From JAJVID01 sp036565725 (GTDB lineage Bacteria; Acidobacteriota; Blastocatellia; RBC074), in the NCBI GenBank assembly GCA_036565725.1, contig DATCXQ010000684.1, positions 1-19,977 on the forward strand: a DNA stretch of 19,977 bases, in the 5' to 3' direction. This document shows, piece after piece, positions 1 to 6,444 of this stretch. The position numbers were made by a program, and so were the translations under genes. Numbering within the stretch: the stretch's first letter is position 1; every line of letters begins with the position of its first letter. The notes under the pieces are model-generated. The model searched no databases. It was not told the DNA's origin and saw nothing but the letters and a program-made list of their open reading frames with translations.

Positions 1-2042
1 CGCGCTTGTTCTATGGTCTCGGCGTCGGCGCCGCCCCGCGCCGCCATCGGATTGCTCACGCCGGCGATGACCTGATCTGTGATGTTCGGATCGCTGCTAA
101 CGAGGCTCCCCAGCGCCTCCGCGCCGATGTTGCCGCGCGTCCCATTGCCGGCGCGGTAGCGCGCCAGGAATCGATCGCCGGCGTTCGGGCGGGAGCCGAA
201 CCGCCCGTCGCCGAAGCGCAGATAGGCCACGCCGTCCGTCTCGACCTCGACTACGAAATGCTCGTCGCCTGCGCGGCTGCCCAACAGATCGCGCACAGGC
301 GTCCAGGTCGTGGTCACGGTCAATTCGTCGAAGGTCTTCGCCGGCGACTGGCCGAATGACTTGAGCTTGACGGCAGGGCGCGGCTCGCGCGTCGTCCAAC
401 GCATAGCGGCGGTGGCCGAGGCGGGCGGATTATCCGGGTCGTAAGGAGCGGCCTGAGTGAGAGGCGCCCGCGCGAGGCGCGGGCGGTAGCGCGGCGGCGC
501 GAGAACGGCCGTATGTTCGGCGCAGTGGCCGCTTCGCATCGCCGCGCAATCGCCGGTCGCGGTTTGGGCCCGCAGGACGAGCGCCGGATTGGGGCGCGGC
601 GCGTAATCGGGCGCGAGCGAACTGGGAGTTGCGTAAGGGTTGCGCGTCTTGTCTTCCGGCGTGTCGTCGACGGTCAGGCCGTGATCCGCCAACACCACGT
701 TGCCCCATGCGACGCTCACGTCTTTGTAGTAGGCCGTCCCGCTGCGCGACGAGACACAGAGCGGGAACGGCAACGCGTCGTCCTGATGCCATCTGATCTC
801 GGTAACCGGCAAGCCGTTAGGCGGCGAGCTCGGCGGCGACGCGCCGGCGTGAAGCGGATCGAAGCTCAGCTTCACTTCAGTCAATCGCACGGCGTGTCGA
901 TGAGCCGGGTCGGCGTCTTCCGGCTCGCCGGTGTCGGGGCCGCTCGCTTCGGCGAGGATCAACACGGCGCCCGGCTTCAGATTCGGGAAATGCCCGTTCA
1001 GCGTCGCGCGCACGGCCCCCTTCGGCAGACAGCATTCGCGCGCGTCCCAGGCGTAGAAATTCATCTCGTTGTGTGCCGCGTAGAGCGTCAAGTCATGCGT
1101 CAACTCGAATACCTCAGGGCCTAGGCTGAGCGCTTTGTCATAATCCGCCGAGTCGCGCGCTATGAAAGGAAGGCCGTCCGTCACGCGCGTCAGCGCCTGC
1201 GTCGGGCGATCATCGTGAGCCCGCTTGAGCGTCACGCCGTTGACTCCTTCCGCCGCAATCACGCGCAGCCAGGCGCGCGCGTTCGAGCCGTCGCTCATCA
1301 GGTAGTCGACCAACCGCGCGTGCCTGCGCACCGAAGCGCGACGCCGCGCCGCGCCGATATAACTCTCCGTCGCGACGGCGTCCTGCTGGTAGCTCAGGTA
1401 GTCGCCGACATAGGCCAGCAACTCCACCAGCGCAACTCCGAGGTCGGCCGGGTTGCGGTCTTTACCTTCAGCCCACTCGGGGGCCAGCGTCGCCATCCGG
1501 TCGAGCATCAACTGGCGAAAGCTGGCGTAATCTTTGGCGAGATAGTTGATCTCCGGCTGCGCCGGCGCTTCCGCCGGGCAGGCTGTAGACGGGCGGCAAT
1601 CGAAGTCGCTTGAGCAGGCGACCTTGAAAGAGAAATCGACTGCGGAGAGGACAGGGTCGAAACCGGCAGGCGGTTGGTCGCTCTTCGCGTCCTGTACGAG
1701 TCGCAGAGTGTAGGTCGAAAAATCTCCGGGTTCCGCCACGCGCACGACCATCACGTCGGACGGAATGAGATTCGGCGGTGAGCCCGGCGGCGATGCGAAG
1801 CCGCCCGTTTCAACGCCGGTGACCTTGATATTGCGTATTCGCTCGCCGCCTTCGATGCGAATGTTCTGCAGAGTCAACGCGCCGGGCGCGAGGGGATGAA
1901 TGAAGTGGACGCGCAGCGCGCGCTGGCGCAACTCGAACGGGTCGGACGGGTCGTCCACGACTTCCAGAAAATCGATGCCGTTGAAGACCGTCTGCTGCTT
2001 GACGATATTGCGGCGGCGCTCATCGCAACAGAAATAGATCAT
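1..2042 (-). CDS. eCIS baseplate protein, Afp11/gpJ-like (3' end off window)
   Basis: The minus strand is open without a stop from an ATG at 2042 to the window edge, giving 680 codons; the C-terminus is missing. It reads as a 'putative baseplate assembly protein' of the Afp11/phage gpJ type, which forms the wedge ring around the hub and contacts the sheath. Visible features are an N-terminal beta-rich region (start MIYFCCDERRR), a segment near residue 170 with INYLAKDYASFRQLMLDRM, then a motif around residues 205-225 with ALVELLAYVGDYLSYQQD, typical of this family, and a later YLRFGDGRFG stretch. The start overlaps the stop of the gp25-like gene by ATGA, and AGGAGG lies nine bases upstream. 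The family is usually longer, so several hundred residues may be missing. The family call is confident; the exact subfamily less so. Confidence 0.9.
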   Translation of the reverse strand, partial: MIYFCCDERRRNIVKQQTVFNGIDFLEVVDDPSDPFELRQRALRVHFIHPLAPGALTLQNIRIEGGERIRNIKVTGVETGGFASPPGSPPNLIPSDVMVVRVAEPGDFSTYTLRLVQDAKSDQPPAGFDPVLSAVDFSFKVACSSDFDCRPSTACPAEAPAQPEINYLAKDYASFRQLMLDRMATLAPEWAEGKDRNPADLGVALVELLAYVGDYLSYQQDAVATESYIGAARRRASVRRHARLVDYLMSDGSNARAWLRVIAAEGVNGVTLKRAHDDRPTQALTRVTDGLPFIARDSADYDKALSLGPEVFELTHDLTLYAAHNEMNFYAWDARECCLPKGAVRATLNGHFPNLKPGAVLILAEASGPDTGEPEDADPAHRHAVRLTEVKLSFDPLHAGASPPSSPPNGLPVTEIRWHQDDALPFPLCVSSRSGTAYYKDVSVAWGNVVLADHGLTVDDTPEDKTRNPYATPSSLAPDYAPRPNPALVLRAQTATGDCAAMRSGHCAEHTAVLAPPRYRPRLARAPLTQAAPYDPDNPPASATAAMRWTTREPRPAVKLKSFGQSPAKTFDELTVTTTWTPVRDLLGSRAGDEHFVVEVETDGVAYLRFGDGRFGSRPNAGDRFLARYRAGNGTRGNIGAEALGSLVSSDPNITDQVIAGVSNPMAARGGADAETIEQA

Positions 2043-2407
2043 CGCCCAACGCCTCCTCGCGCGAATTGCGCCACCTGCCGCTGCTGAGTGCGGCGCACGG
2101 TGTATTGCACGACGACGCGCAGCGCCGAGTCTTCGCTCTCGACCTGCACGGCGTCTACCTGGATCAAATCGCCGAGCCACTGCTGCAGCGCGCCCTGAAC
2201 TAGAAATTGCGTCGCGGCGGCCAACTCGTCGCTGTTCGGCGCGAAGACCAGTTGCTGAAGGCCGCTGCCGAAATCGGGACGGTTGACGCGCTCGCCCGGA
2301 GCGGTGAATAACAATTGCTCGATCAGGTCGCGGATGTGGCCTTCGTAATCGGTCTCGGCCGTGCGGCCACGGCCGTCGAAATGCAGCGGGAAATCAAGGT
2401 TCATCAT
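2039..2407 (-). CDS. gp25/GpW-like baseplate wedge protein (Afp9-type)
   Basis: A 122-residue protein matching the GPW/gp25 family in length and motif order: an N-terminal NLDFPLHFDGRGRT, a helix with HIRDLIEQLLFTAPGER, then VNRPDFGSGL and the C-terminal strand ALRVVVQYTVRR. Gp25 joins the baseplate wedges to the first sheath ring and is a core component of all contractile injection systems. Two adjacent ATG codons (2407 and 2404) are possible starts; a weak purine-rich site (AAGAAGAG) precedes both. The stop overlaps the next gene's ATG (ATGA). A hairpin built of GGGGAGT repeats lies just upstream. The family assignment is firm. Confidence 0.92.
   Translation of the reverse strand: MMNLDFPLHFDGRGRTAETDYEGHIRDLIEQLLFTAPGERVNRPDFGSGLQQLVFAPNSDELAAATQFLVQGALQQWLGDLIQVDAVQVESEDSALRVVVQYTVRRTQQRQVAQFARGGVGR
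2052..2057 (-). promoter_or_regulatory. Ribosome binding site for baseplate J-like gene
   Basis: On the minus strand AGGAGG ends nine bases before the ATG at 2042. It lies inside the end of the upstream gp25-like gene and supports that start over the internal methionines. Confidence 0.7.
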
Positions 2408-2419
2408 TCATCTCTTCTT

Positions 2420-2474
2420 GGGGAGTGGGGAGTGGGGAGTCGTTAGGAAATACGCTCCCCACTCCCTATTCCCC
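2420..2474. repeat. Hairpin of heptamer repeats (GGGGAGT type)
   Basis: The left arm 2420-2439 is three tandem copies of GGGGAGT (last truncated); the right arm 2455-2474 is its near-perfect reverse complement (18 of 20 positions by hand count, both differences being G-U compatible), around a 15-base loop. It fills the gap between the PAAR-like and gp25-like genes. No T-run follows it in the direction of transcription, so it is not a classical terminator. Confidence 0.85.
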
Positions 2475-2476
2475 GC

Positions 2477-2800
2477 TTAAATGCCGGTGACGCGCGTCTG
2501 CGTCACGGCTATGATCAGCGGCGTGCCGGTCGGCGCGCAGATCGCCTGGCTGTCGAGTAACAACAGGGGTTGGCCGTTCGAGGTGACGCGCGTCGCGGCG
2601 GTGACGAACTGCGCCGTCACGCAAGGGCCGTTCGCCGCGGGCGGCGGCGGCAGCGCGCAGCCCGCGACCACGTACGGCGCCGCCAGAGTCACGGTCGGCG
2701 TCCCGTTCACTATCACGCGCGGATTGGGCGCGGTCGGCTGCGCCTGCCCCGCGTGCGAGCAGAGCACGGTCGCCCCAACATGAAGTAAAAAGCCTGGCAT
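2477..2800 (-). CDS. PAAR-like spike tip protein (Afp10-type)
   Basis: A 107-residue protein directly following the gp5-like spike gene, the normal position of the conical tip that sharpens the spike. It begins MPGFLLHVGATVLCSHAGQA and contains the Gly/Pro/Ala-rich short strands expected of the PAAR-like fold (RVIVNGTPTVTL, VTSNGQPLLLLDS, AICAPTGTPLIIA). Histidine and cysteines (H7, C14, H16 and later Cys) could bind metal at the tip, but the residues were not aligned. The ATG at 2800 has GAGGAG about five to six bases upstream. Upstream lies a hairpin of nonamer repeats. The call rests on size, composition and position; no strict PAAR motif is seen. Confidence 0.82.
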   Translation of the reverse strand: MPGFLLHVGATVLCSHAGQAQPTAPNPRVIVNGTPTVTLAAPYVVAGCALPPPPAANGPCVTAQFVTAATRVTSNGQPLLLLDSQAICAPTGTPLIIAVTQTRVTGI

Positions 2801-2818
2801 CGCTGCTCCTCAAAAATA

Positions 2819-2880
2819 GGACTCAAAGGATTTGTGGGACTAATGGGACTTATAAATCCTATAAATCCTATGAATCTCAT
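2819..2880. repeat. Hairpin of nonamer repeats (GGACTTATA type)
   Basis: Tandem, degenerate 9-base units (GGACTNAAA, GGATTTGTG, GGACTAATG, GGACTTATA) meet their own reverse complement (ATAAATCCT repeated) at a TATA centre near 2851-2854. By hand 19 of 27 arm positions pair. It occupies most of the 104-base gap between the gp5-like and PAAR-like genes and is clearly AT-richer than the flanking genes. Confidence 0.75.
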
Positions 2881-2904
2881 CAGCTTTTTTCAGTGTGATT
2901 TCCA

Positions 2905-3420
2905 TTAAATAACCACCAGGGCGCCGTTATTGATCGTCACCGACGGGCCGACCATGACGAGAGACGCGCCCTTGCCGTTCTGAATGTAAATGCCTGTGTC
3001 GTTGACGATGATCGTCGCGCCCGTCGTGCTCTTGAGCATAATGCCGCCGGTGGGCCCCGGCAGGTCGCTGATGACGATGGCGTTTTGCAGCGTCGTTTGC
3101 AGCACGATGTTCGGGCTTGCGGGATTGCCGGCCAGGGCCAGGGCAGGCGTCTCCGCCGCCGAGCCGTACCAGCAGCCGCTCCAGATCGGGTAATCAGGGT
3201 TGCCCTGCTCGAACTCGACCCACACGCCGGCGCCGATCTGGGGGATCATGTAAGCGCCCATTTGCTTGCCGCTGATCGGGAAGCAGGGCATCGCCCAACT
3301 CGATGGAATTAAGTTCGACACGTCCGGGACCTGCACCATCAACCGCCCGATCTGCAAAGGGTCAATGTTGTTGAGCACCGTGCCGCGATATTTGCCGTAG
3401 TATTTTTGTCCGTCGCTCAT
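2905..3420 (-). CDS. gp5/VgrG-like spike protein, OB-fold (phage baseplate assembly protein V type)
   Basis: A 171-residue protein that starts with an OB-fold segment (KYYGKYRGTVLNNIDPLQIGRLMVQVPDV) and continues with VWVEFEQGNPDYPIWSGCWYG, the signature of the gp5/VgrG OB-domain, then a repetitive beta stretch (IMLKSTTGATIIVNDTGIYI) that resembles a short beta-helix. Such proteins trimerise into the spike that pierces the target membrane and carry the PAAR tip. The lysozyme domain of T4 gp5 is absent, as is usual in eCIS. Its ATG overlaps the stop of the hub gene (ATGA), so hub and spike, one polypeptide in VgrG and Afp8, are here two coupled genes. Confidence 0.9.
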   Translation of the reverse strand: MSDGQKYYGKYRGTVLNNIDPLQIGRLMVQVPDVSNLIPSSWAMPCFPISGKQMGAYMIPQIGAGVWVEFEQGNPDYPIWSGCWYGSAAETPALALAGNPASPNIVLQTTLQNAIVISDLPGPTGGIMLKSTTGATIIVNDTGIYIQNGKGASLVMVGPSVTINNGALVVI

Positions 3421-4541
3421 GCTGGAACTTTCGGTGTAATAGAGACCAGGCCGTTCCTGGTCAATTCGAAACTCTGCTTGAATTCTCCCTGCTTGATCGT
3501 GCTTGTGACGCTCTTGACGAAGTACAGCCCGTCAAAGGCTGTCCCGGCGCCGCGCACGCCCACCAGGCCCCGCGCCTTCAACATACGACCGTAGCGCGTA
3601 ACGTTGAGCGAGCCGCTGCCGGAAACGGCGTCGGCCGAACGTGACGCCTCCGCCAGACCAAGCATAATGGCGGCCATCGGAGAGAGCTTGGCCGTTTCCT
3701 TCATAAACTTCACGTTAGTGATGGGCGCGGGAATCAGCCCCAACGGCGGTTGGAGCGGATTCAAGTTGGGGATCGGGATCGGAATCGGAAACTTCGTCAG
3801 TTGGTTCTGAATGAAGACTACAGGCAATGTCGTGTTGGCGCCGTTGAAATTGAAGCTCAGCGACTCGACGTTCGTGTGCGCGTCCATGTCGAGGTTGAGC
3901 GCCGGTTGCGGGACTCCGACTTTTATTTCCGGCCCCCAGTACGCGATGTTTGTTCCCGGAGCCGGGCCAGGATCGACATAAAAGACGTAACCGGCTTCAG
4001 CGGCGAGCTGCCTTACGTACGCCAGGTCGGTCCCCTGATGAGTCGGAATCCTTTCGACCGGAATAGGCAGGTCGGGGAACAGGCTGGGGATAACCAAAGG
4101 AATCATGCCGAAGACCGCATACTTGGCGATGATCAACGCCACGCGCGCTTCGGGCGGCATGGCCGGATAGGGGATGCCGCTGAAATCCACCAGGTCCATG
4201 ACCTTGGTCAAATCTTCCCCGGTGATCGTCAGAGTGGAATGCCCCGGTTGACTGCCGGGCGTCACCTGTTGATTGGTCATCACCCCGTCCATCAGCACCT
4301 GCGGCGCGCCGTTGACGGTCACGACGATGATGACGCGCAGCAACGGCGTTTGCGCCCCGGCGACCAGGAACAGCGTGTGCAGCGGCGAGCGGTTGTTCAA
4401 CGTGAAGCTCAGTTGAAAGCCGCTCGGACTGCCGGCGCTGCTCGTGACCGTGACGCTGGTCAACGCTTCCAGCGCCGCCTTGGGCACGGGCAACGGCACG
4501 ACAGGGCCGACCAACAATGTCAGATGGATGCCTTTAAGCAT
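3417..4541 (-). CDS. eCIS hub protein (gp27 / phage late control D-like, Afp8 N-terminal part)
   Basis: A 374-residue protein placed immediately before, and coupled by ATGA to, the gp5-like spike gene. Its content fits the gp27/GpD hub fold: an N-terminal strand-rich half with FQLSFTLNNRSPL, VLMDGVMTNQQ and HSTLTITGEDLTKVMDL, then RIPTHQGTDLAYVRQLAAEAGYVFYVDPG, a motif characteristic of late-control-D hub proteins. The hub forms the trimeric platform between tube and spike. A low-complexity PIPIPIPNLNPLQPP region lies near residue 250. The ATG at 4541 is preceded by AAGAAG about ten bases upstream. Family confidence is high; no enzymatic domain is visible. Confidence 0.9.
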   Translation of the reverse strand: MLKGIHLTLLVGPVVPLPVPKAALEALTSVTVTSSAGSPSGFQLSFTLNNRSPLHTLFLVAGAQTPLLRVIIVVTVNGAPQVLMDGVMTNQQVTPGSQPGHSTLTITGEDLTKVMDLVDFSGIPYPAMPPEARVALIIAKYAVFGMIPLVIPSLFPDLPIPVERIPTHQGTDLAYVRQLAAEAGYVFYVDPGPAPGTNIAYWGPEIKVGVPQPALNLDMDAHTNVESLSFNFNGANTTLPVVFIQNQLTKFPIPIPIPNLNPLQPPLGLIPAPITNVKFMKETAKLSPMAAIMLGLAEASRSADAVSGSGSLNVTRYGRMLKARGLVGVRGAGTAFDGLYFVKSVTSTIKQGEFKQSFELTRNGLVSITPKVPA

Positions 4542-4560
4542 ATCGGGTGATCTTCTTGTT

Positions 4561-4658
4561 CATTTCCCATTTGCCGTTTTCCAGATTTCATTTGTCATTG
4601 AAGAAGGATCGGCTCAGGCAATGACAACTGACAAATGTAATATGGAAAATGGTAAATG
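4561..4658. repeat. Hairpin of heptamer repeats (CATTTGT/CATTTTC type)
   Basis: The left arm 4561-4600 consists of degenerate 7-base units of the form CATTTNC; the right arm 4619-4658 is its reverse complement at about 31 of 40 positions (hand count) with an 18-base loop. It lies between the LysM gene and the hub gene and is much AT-richer than the genes on either side. Confidence 0.85.
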
Positions 4659-4684
4659 CTGTTCGCTTCAATACTGTCGCCCAC

Positions 4685-4990
4685 TCACACCCCTCCCGGG
4701 ATGCCCTCCGGCAGCGTGATGCGCAGTTTGCGTCCCATGGTTTCGATCAGTTCTTCCGGGCGGATGGCGCCGTTGGCGTCGCAGACGCGCCAGAACTGTT
4801 CCGGGTCGCCGAGGTACTGAGCCGTGATACTGTCCAGCCGTTCGCCTTCAGTTACCGCATGTTCAAGTAGCAATGTGAACGCCGACGGAGGCGGGACGAA
4901 GCGGCGGCGCAGGTAGACGATCTTCTTGCCTTCGGCCGTCTCAAACTCAGCGGTCGGAATATTGAAATAACGACTTGTGATCGCGAACAT
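4685..4990 (-). CDS. LysM-domain baseplate/tail protein (gp53 / Afp7 C-terminal-like)
   Basis: A 101-residue protein starting MFAITSRYFNIP at the ATG at 4990, with GAGG about five to six bases upstream; an upstream in-frame extension would need a start inside the preceding gene. The C-terminal half is a LysM fold: EGERLDSITAQYLGDPEQFWRVCDAN and the closing strand LRITLP. In contractile systems LysM domains of this kind (T4 gp53, Afp7 C-terminus) act as structural clamps on baseplate wedges rather than as cell-wall anchors. The gene begins seven bases after the tube-initiator/adaptor gene, with which it may be a split version of the Afp7 polypeptide. Confidence 0.88.
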   Translation of the reverse strand: MFAITSRYFNIPTAEFETAEGKKIVYLRRRFVPPPSAFTLLLEHAVTEGERLDSITAQYLGDPEQFWRVCDANGAIRPEELIETMGRKLRITLPEGIPGGV

Positions 4991-4997
4991 AAAAACC

Positions 4998-5654
4998 TCA
5001 AGGAATTCGGTTAATGCCGAGCGCATTCAACGCGCCAGCCTGGCTTTGCGCAGCCAGTCGCTCTTTCTGTTGCAGGTAAGCCATAAACAGGCTGTTGCCC
5101 CGGTGGCCGAAGTCCAGGTCGTTGACGCTCAACACGCGCATGCCGAGGCTGACCTTGGCGCGGATCGGATTGAGCGCCGGGTCGAAGGCCTCTTCGGTGA
5201 CGCTCATGTCGGTCAATCGCACGGGCATGACGCGGTTCTTGCTCCAAACGAAGAGCGTGAGCGGCGCCTGCGCCGGGATGATTTCGAGCGTCCCGGCCTG
5301 AGCCAGGCTGTTGTTCGATTGGAGCAGGTCGCTCGTCGGATAAACGATCGTCTCAAGCGCCGCGAGCTGTGGGTGAATGCCGAGTTGCGTCGCCGTCGGG
5401 TTTTGGTCCGGGAACTCCAGTTGATCGGTAGCGTCAATCTCCACGTCGAGTTTGATCGTCTCCACCGGAGGCCCGGTCAGTCGCAGCGCCTCCGAACGAT
5501 CGCCGCCTTCGCTGAGCGCCTTGATCTGCAACGTGCGGCTGAGCGTGTCCGGGTTGTATTGCAGCGCGATGATACGCTGCACGGCCCCGTTGTCGGGGTC
5601 GATCAGAACGATGCCGCCCTTGATGAGGCGCGGGGAATTGGGGAAAGTTGTCAT
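4998..5654 (-). CDS. CIS tube-initiator/hub adaptor protein (Afp7-like N-terminal part)
   Basis: A 218-residue protein resembling the 'contractile injection system tube protein' family: an opening RLIKGGIVLIDPDNGAVQR, the family hallmark IIALQYNPDTLSRTLQIK, then PPVETIKLDVEIDATDQLEF and the late VSLGMRVLSVNDLDFGHRG. These proteins adapt the threefold hub to the sixfold tube and are followed by a LysM module, here encoded by a separate downstream gene seven bases away. The ATG at 5654 has GAGGG about eleven bases upstream, somewhat far. A 49-base gap separates it from the HEAT-repeat gene; this is where structural genes resume after the cargo block. Confidence 0.9.
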   Translation of the reverse strand: MTTFPNSPRLIKGGIVLIDPDNGAVQRIIALQYNPDTLSRTLQIKALSEGGDRSEALRLTGPPVETIKLDVEIDATDQLEFPDQNPTATQLGIHPQLAALETIVYPTSDLLQSNNSLAQAGTLEIIPAQAPLTLFVWSKNRVMPVRLTDMSVTEEAFDPALNPIRAKVSLGMRVLSVNDLDFGHRGNSLFMAYLQQKERLAAQSQAGALNALGINRIP

Positions 5655-5703
5655 AAATATCTTGCCCTCGGTTCTAAACCTTCATCAGGGGCGCCGAGCC
5701 GGA

Positions 5704-6405
5704 TTACGAACCGGAATCGGGGCTGATCTTTTGTAGCTCTTGCAGGGCTTTTTGCCGTAGAGACGCGGACGTTGAAGAGGCGATGAAGCTTCTGAGCGCC
5801 TCCGCCGCCTCTGCGCTTCCAAGGTTACCTAAGCCCGCAATAGCTATCTCTGCCAACGCCTCGTCCTCGGACGACAAGCCGTGAGCGAGAATATGAACGG
5901 CAGCCTCGACGCGAAGCTCGCTCAGCGTTTCCATAGCTCTTAGTCGGGCGGGCCTGTCCCCTTCTCTGACATCTCGCTCGATTGCGGCGATGACGTTGTC
6001 GAGCCGCCCCCGGTCTTCGTAAACATTTAAGTGGATCGTGTCGCGAATTTCTTCCCTTGCAATTTGCTGAGTTAGAAGCTCGTCCGTGACTTCCGCATCG
6101 AACTCACATCCGATTTGAAACTCGCCAGGCTCGATGAATTGAATATATCGGTTCAGCAAAATCTCTTTGGAGCCTTTCATTCCCGGCTCGAGCGTTATGA
6201 TTTCCGCCAGCCCGCCAAACTCATAATATGGATTTAACTCCTTCACGCCGGCTGAGGGAGCGACGAATCGGAATCCGTCGTCTCTGCCGTTGCCTATAGC
6301 AAAGGATATGGTCTGAGGGCCGGTGTTGGAGTATTCAAAGAGCGCATTAATAGGCGCGCCGAGCGCGAAATCATTTTCGAGTAATCTGAATTTGCCTTCT
6401 AACAT
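5704..6405 (-). CDS. HEAT-repeat protein with beta-rich N-terminal domain, in cargo block
   Basis: A 233-residue protein of unknown role. Residues 1-130 look like an immunoglobulin-like beta domain (FRLLENDFALGAPINALFEY; GEFQIGCEFDAEV). Residues 135-225 are short helical HEAT-type repeats: ARLRAMETLSELRVEAAVHILAHGL, EDEALAEIAIAGLGNLGSAEAAEALRSFI and a C-terminal capping helix. No signal peptide or membrane segment is visible, so a cytoplasmic binding or scaffold protein is likely. The ATG at 6405 is chosen over a TTG at 6429 because AGGAGG lies nine bases upstream. It starts 39 bases after the third DUF4157 gene, so an immunity protein or cargo chaperone is possible but only an inference. It is visibly lower in GC than the structural genes. 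Confidence 0.85.
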   Translation of the reverse strand: MLEGKFRLLENDFALGAPINALFEYSNTGPQTISFAIGNGRDDGFRFVAPSAGVKELNPYYEFGGLAEIITLEPGMKGSKEILLNRYIQFIEPGEFQIGCEFDAEVTDELLTQQIAREEIRDTIHLNVYEDRGRLDNVIAAIERDVREGDRPARLRAMETLSELRVEAAVHILAHGLSSEDEALAEIAIAGLGNLGSAEAAEALRSFIASSTSASLRQKALQELQKISPDSGS

Positions 6406-6414
6406 GTTTAACTC

Positions 6415-6420
6415 CCTCCT
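6415..6420 (-). promoter_or_regulatory. Ribosome binding site deciding start of HEAT-repeat gene
   Basis: AGGAGG on the minus strand with nine bases to the ATG at 6405. The alternative TTG at 6429 would place this site inside the coding region, so the ATG is preferred. Confidence 0.7.
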
Positions 6421-6444
6421 CACTGACAAATGCGACAGCCGGAA

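Noticed and set aside
97..792. Minus-strand frames of about 100-120 codons near the left edge
   Set aside because: They lie out of frame within the baseplate gene, which is open from 2042 to the edge and carries the family motifs.
2420..2474. Intrinsic terminator
   Set aside because: The stem is strong but no T-run follows on the minus strand, and the next gene starts within about a dozen bases. The same applies to the hairpins at 4561 and 19275.
2819..2880. CRISPR-like repeat or attachment site
   Set aside because: Units are 9 bases with no spacers, inverted around a centre; no integrase or cas gene is present.
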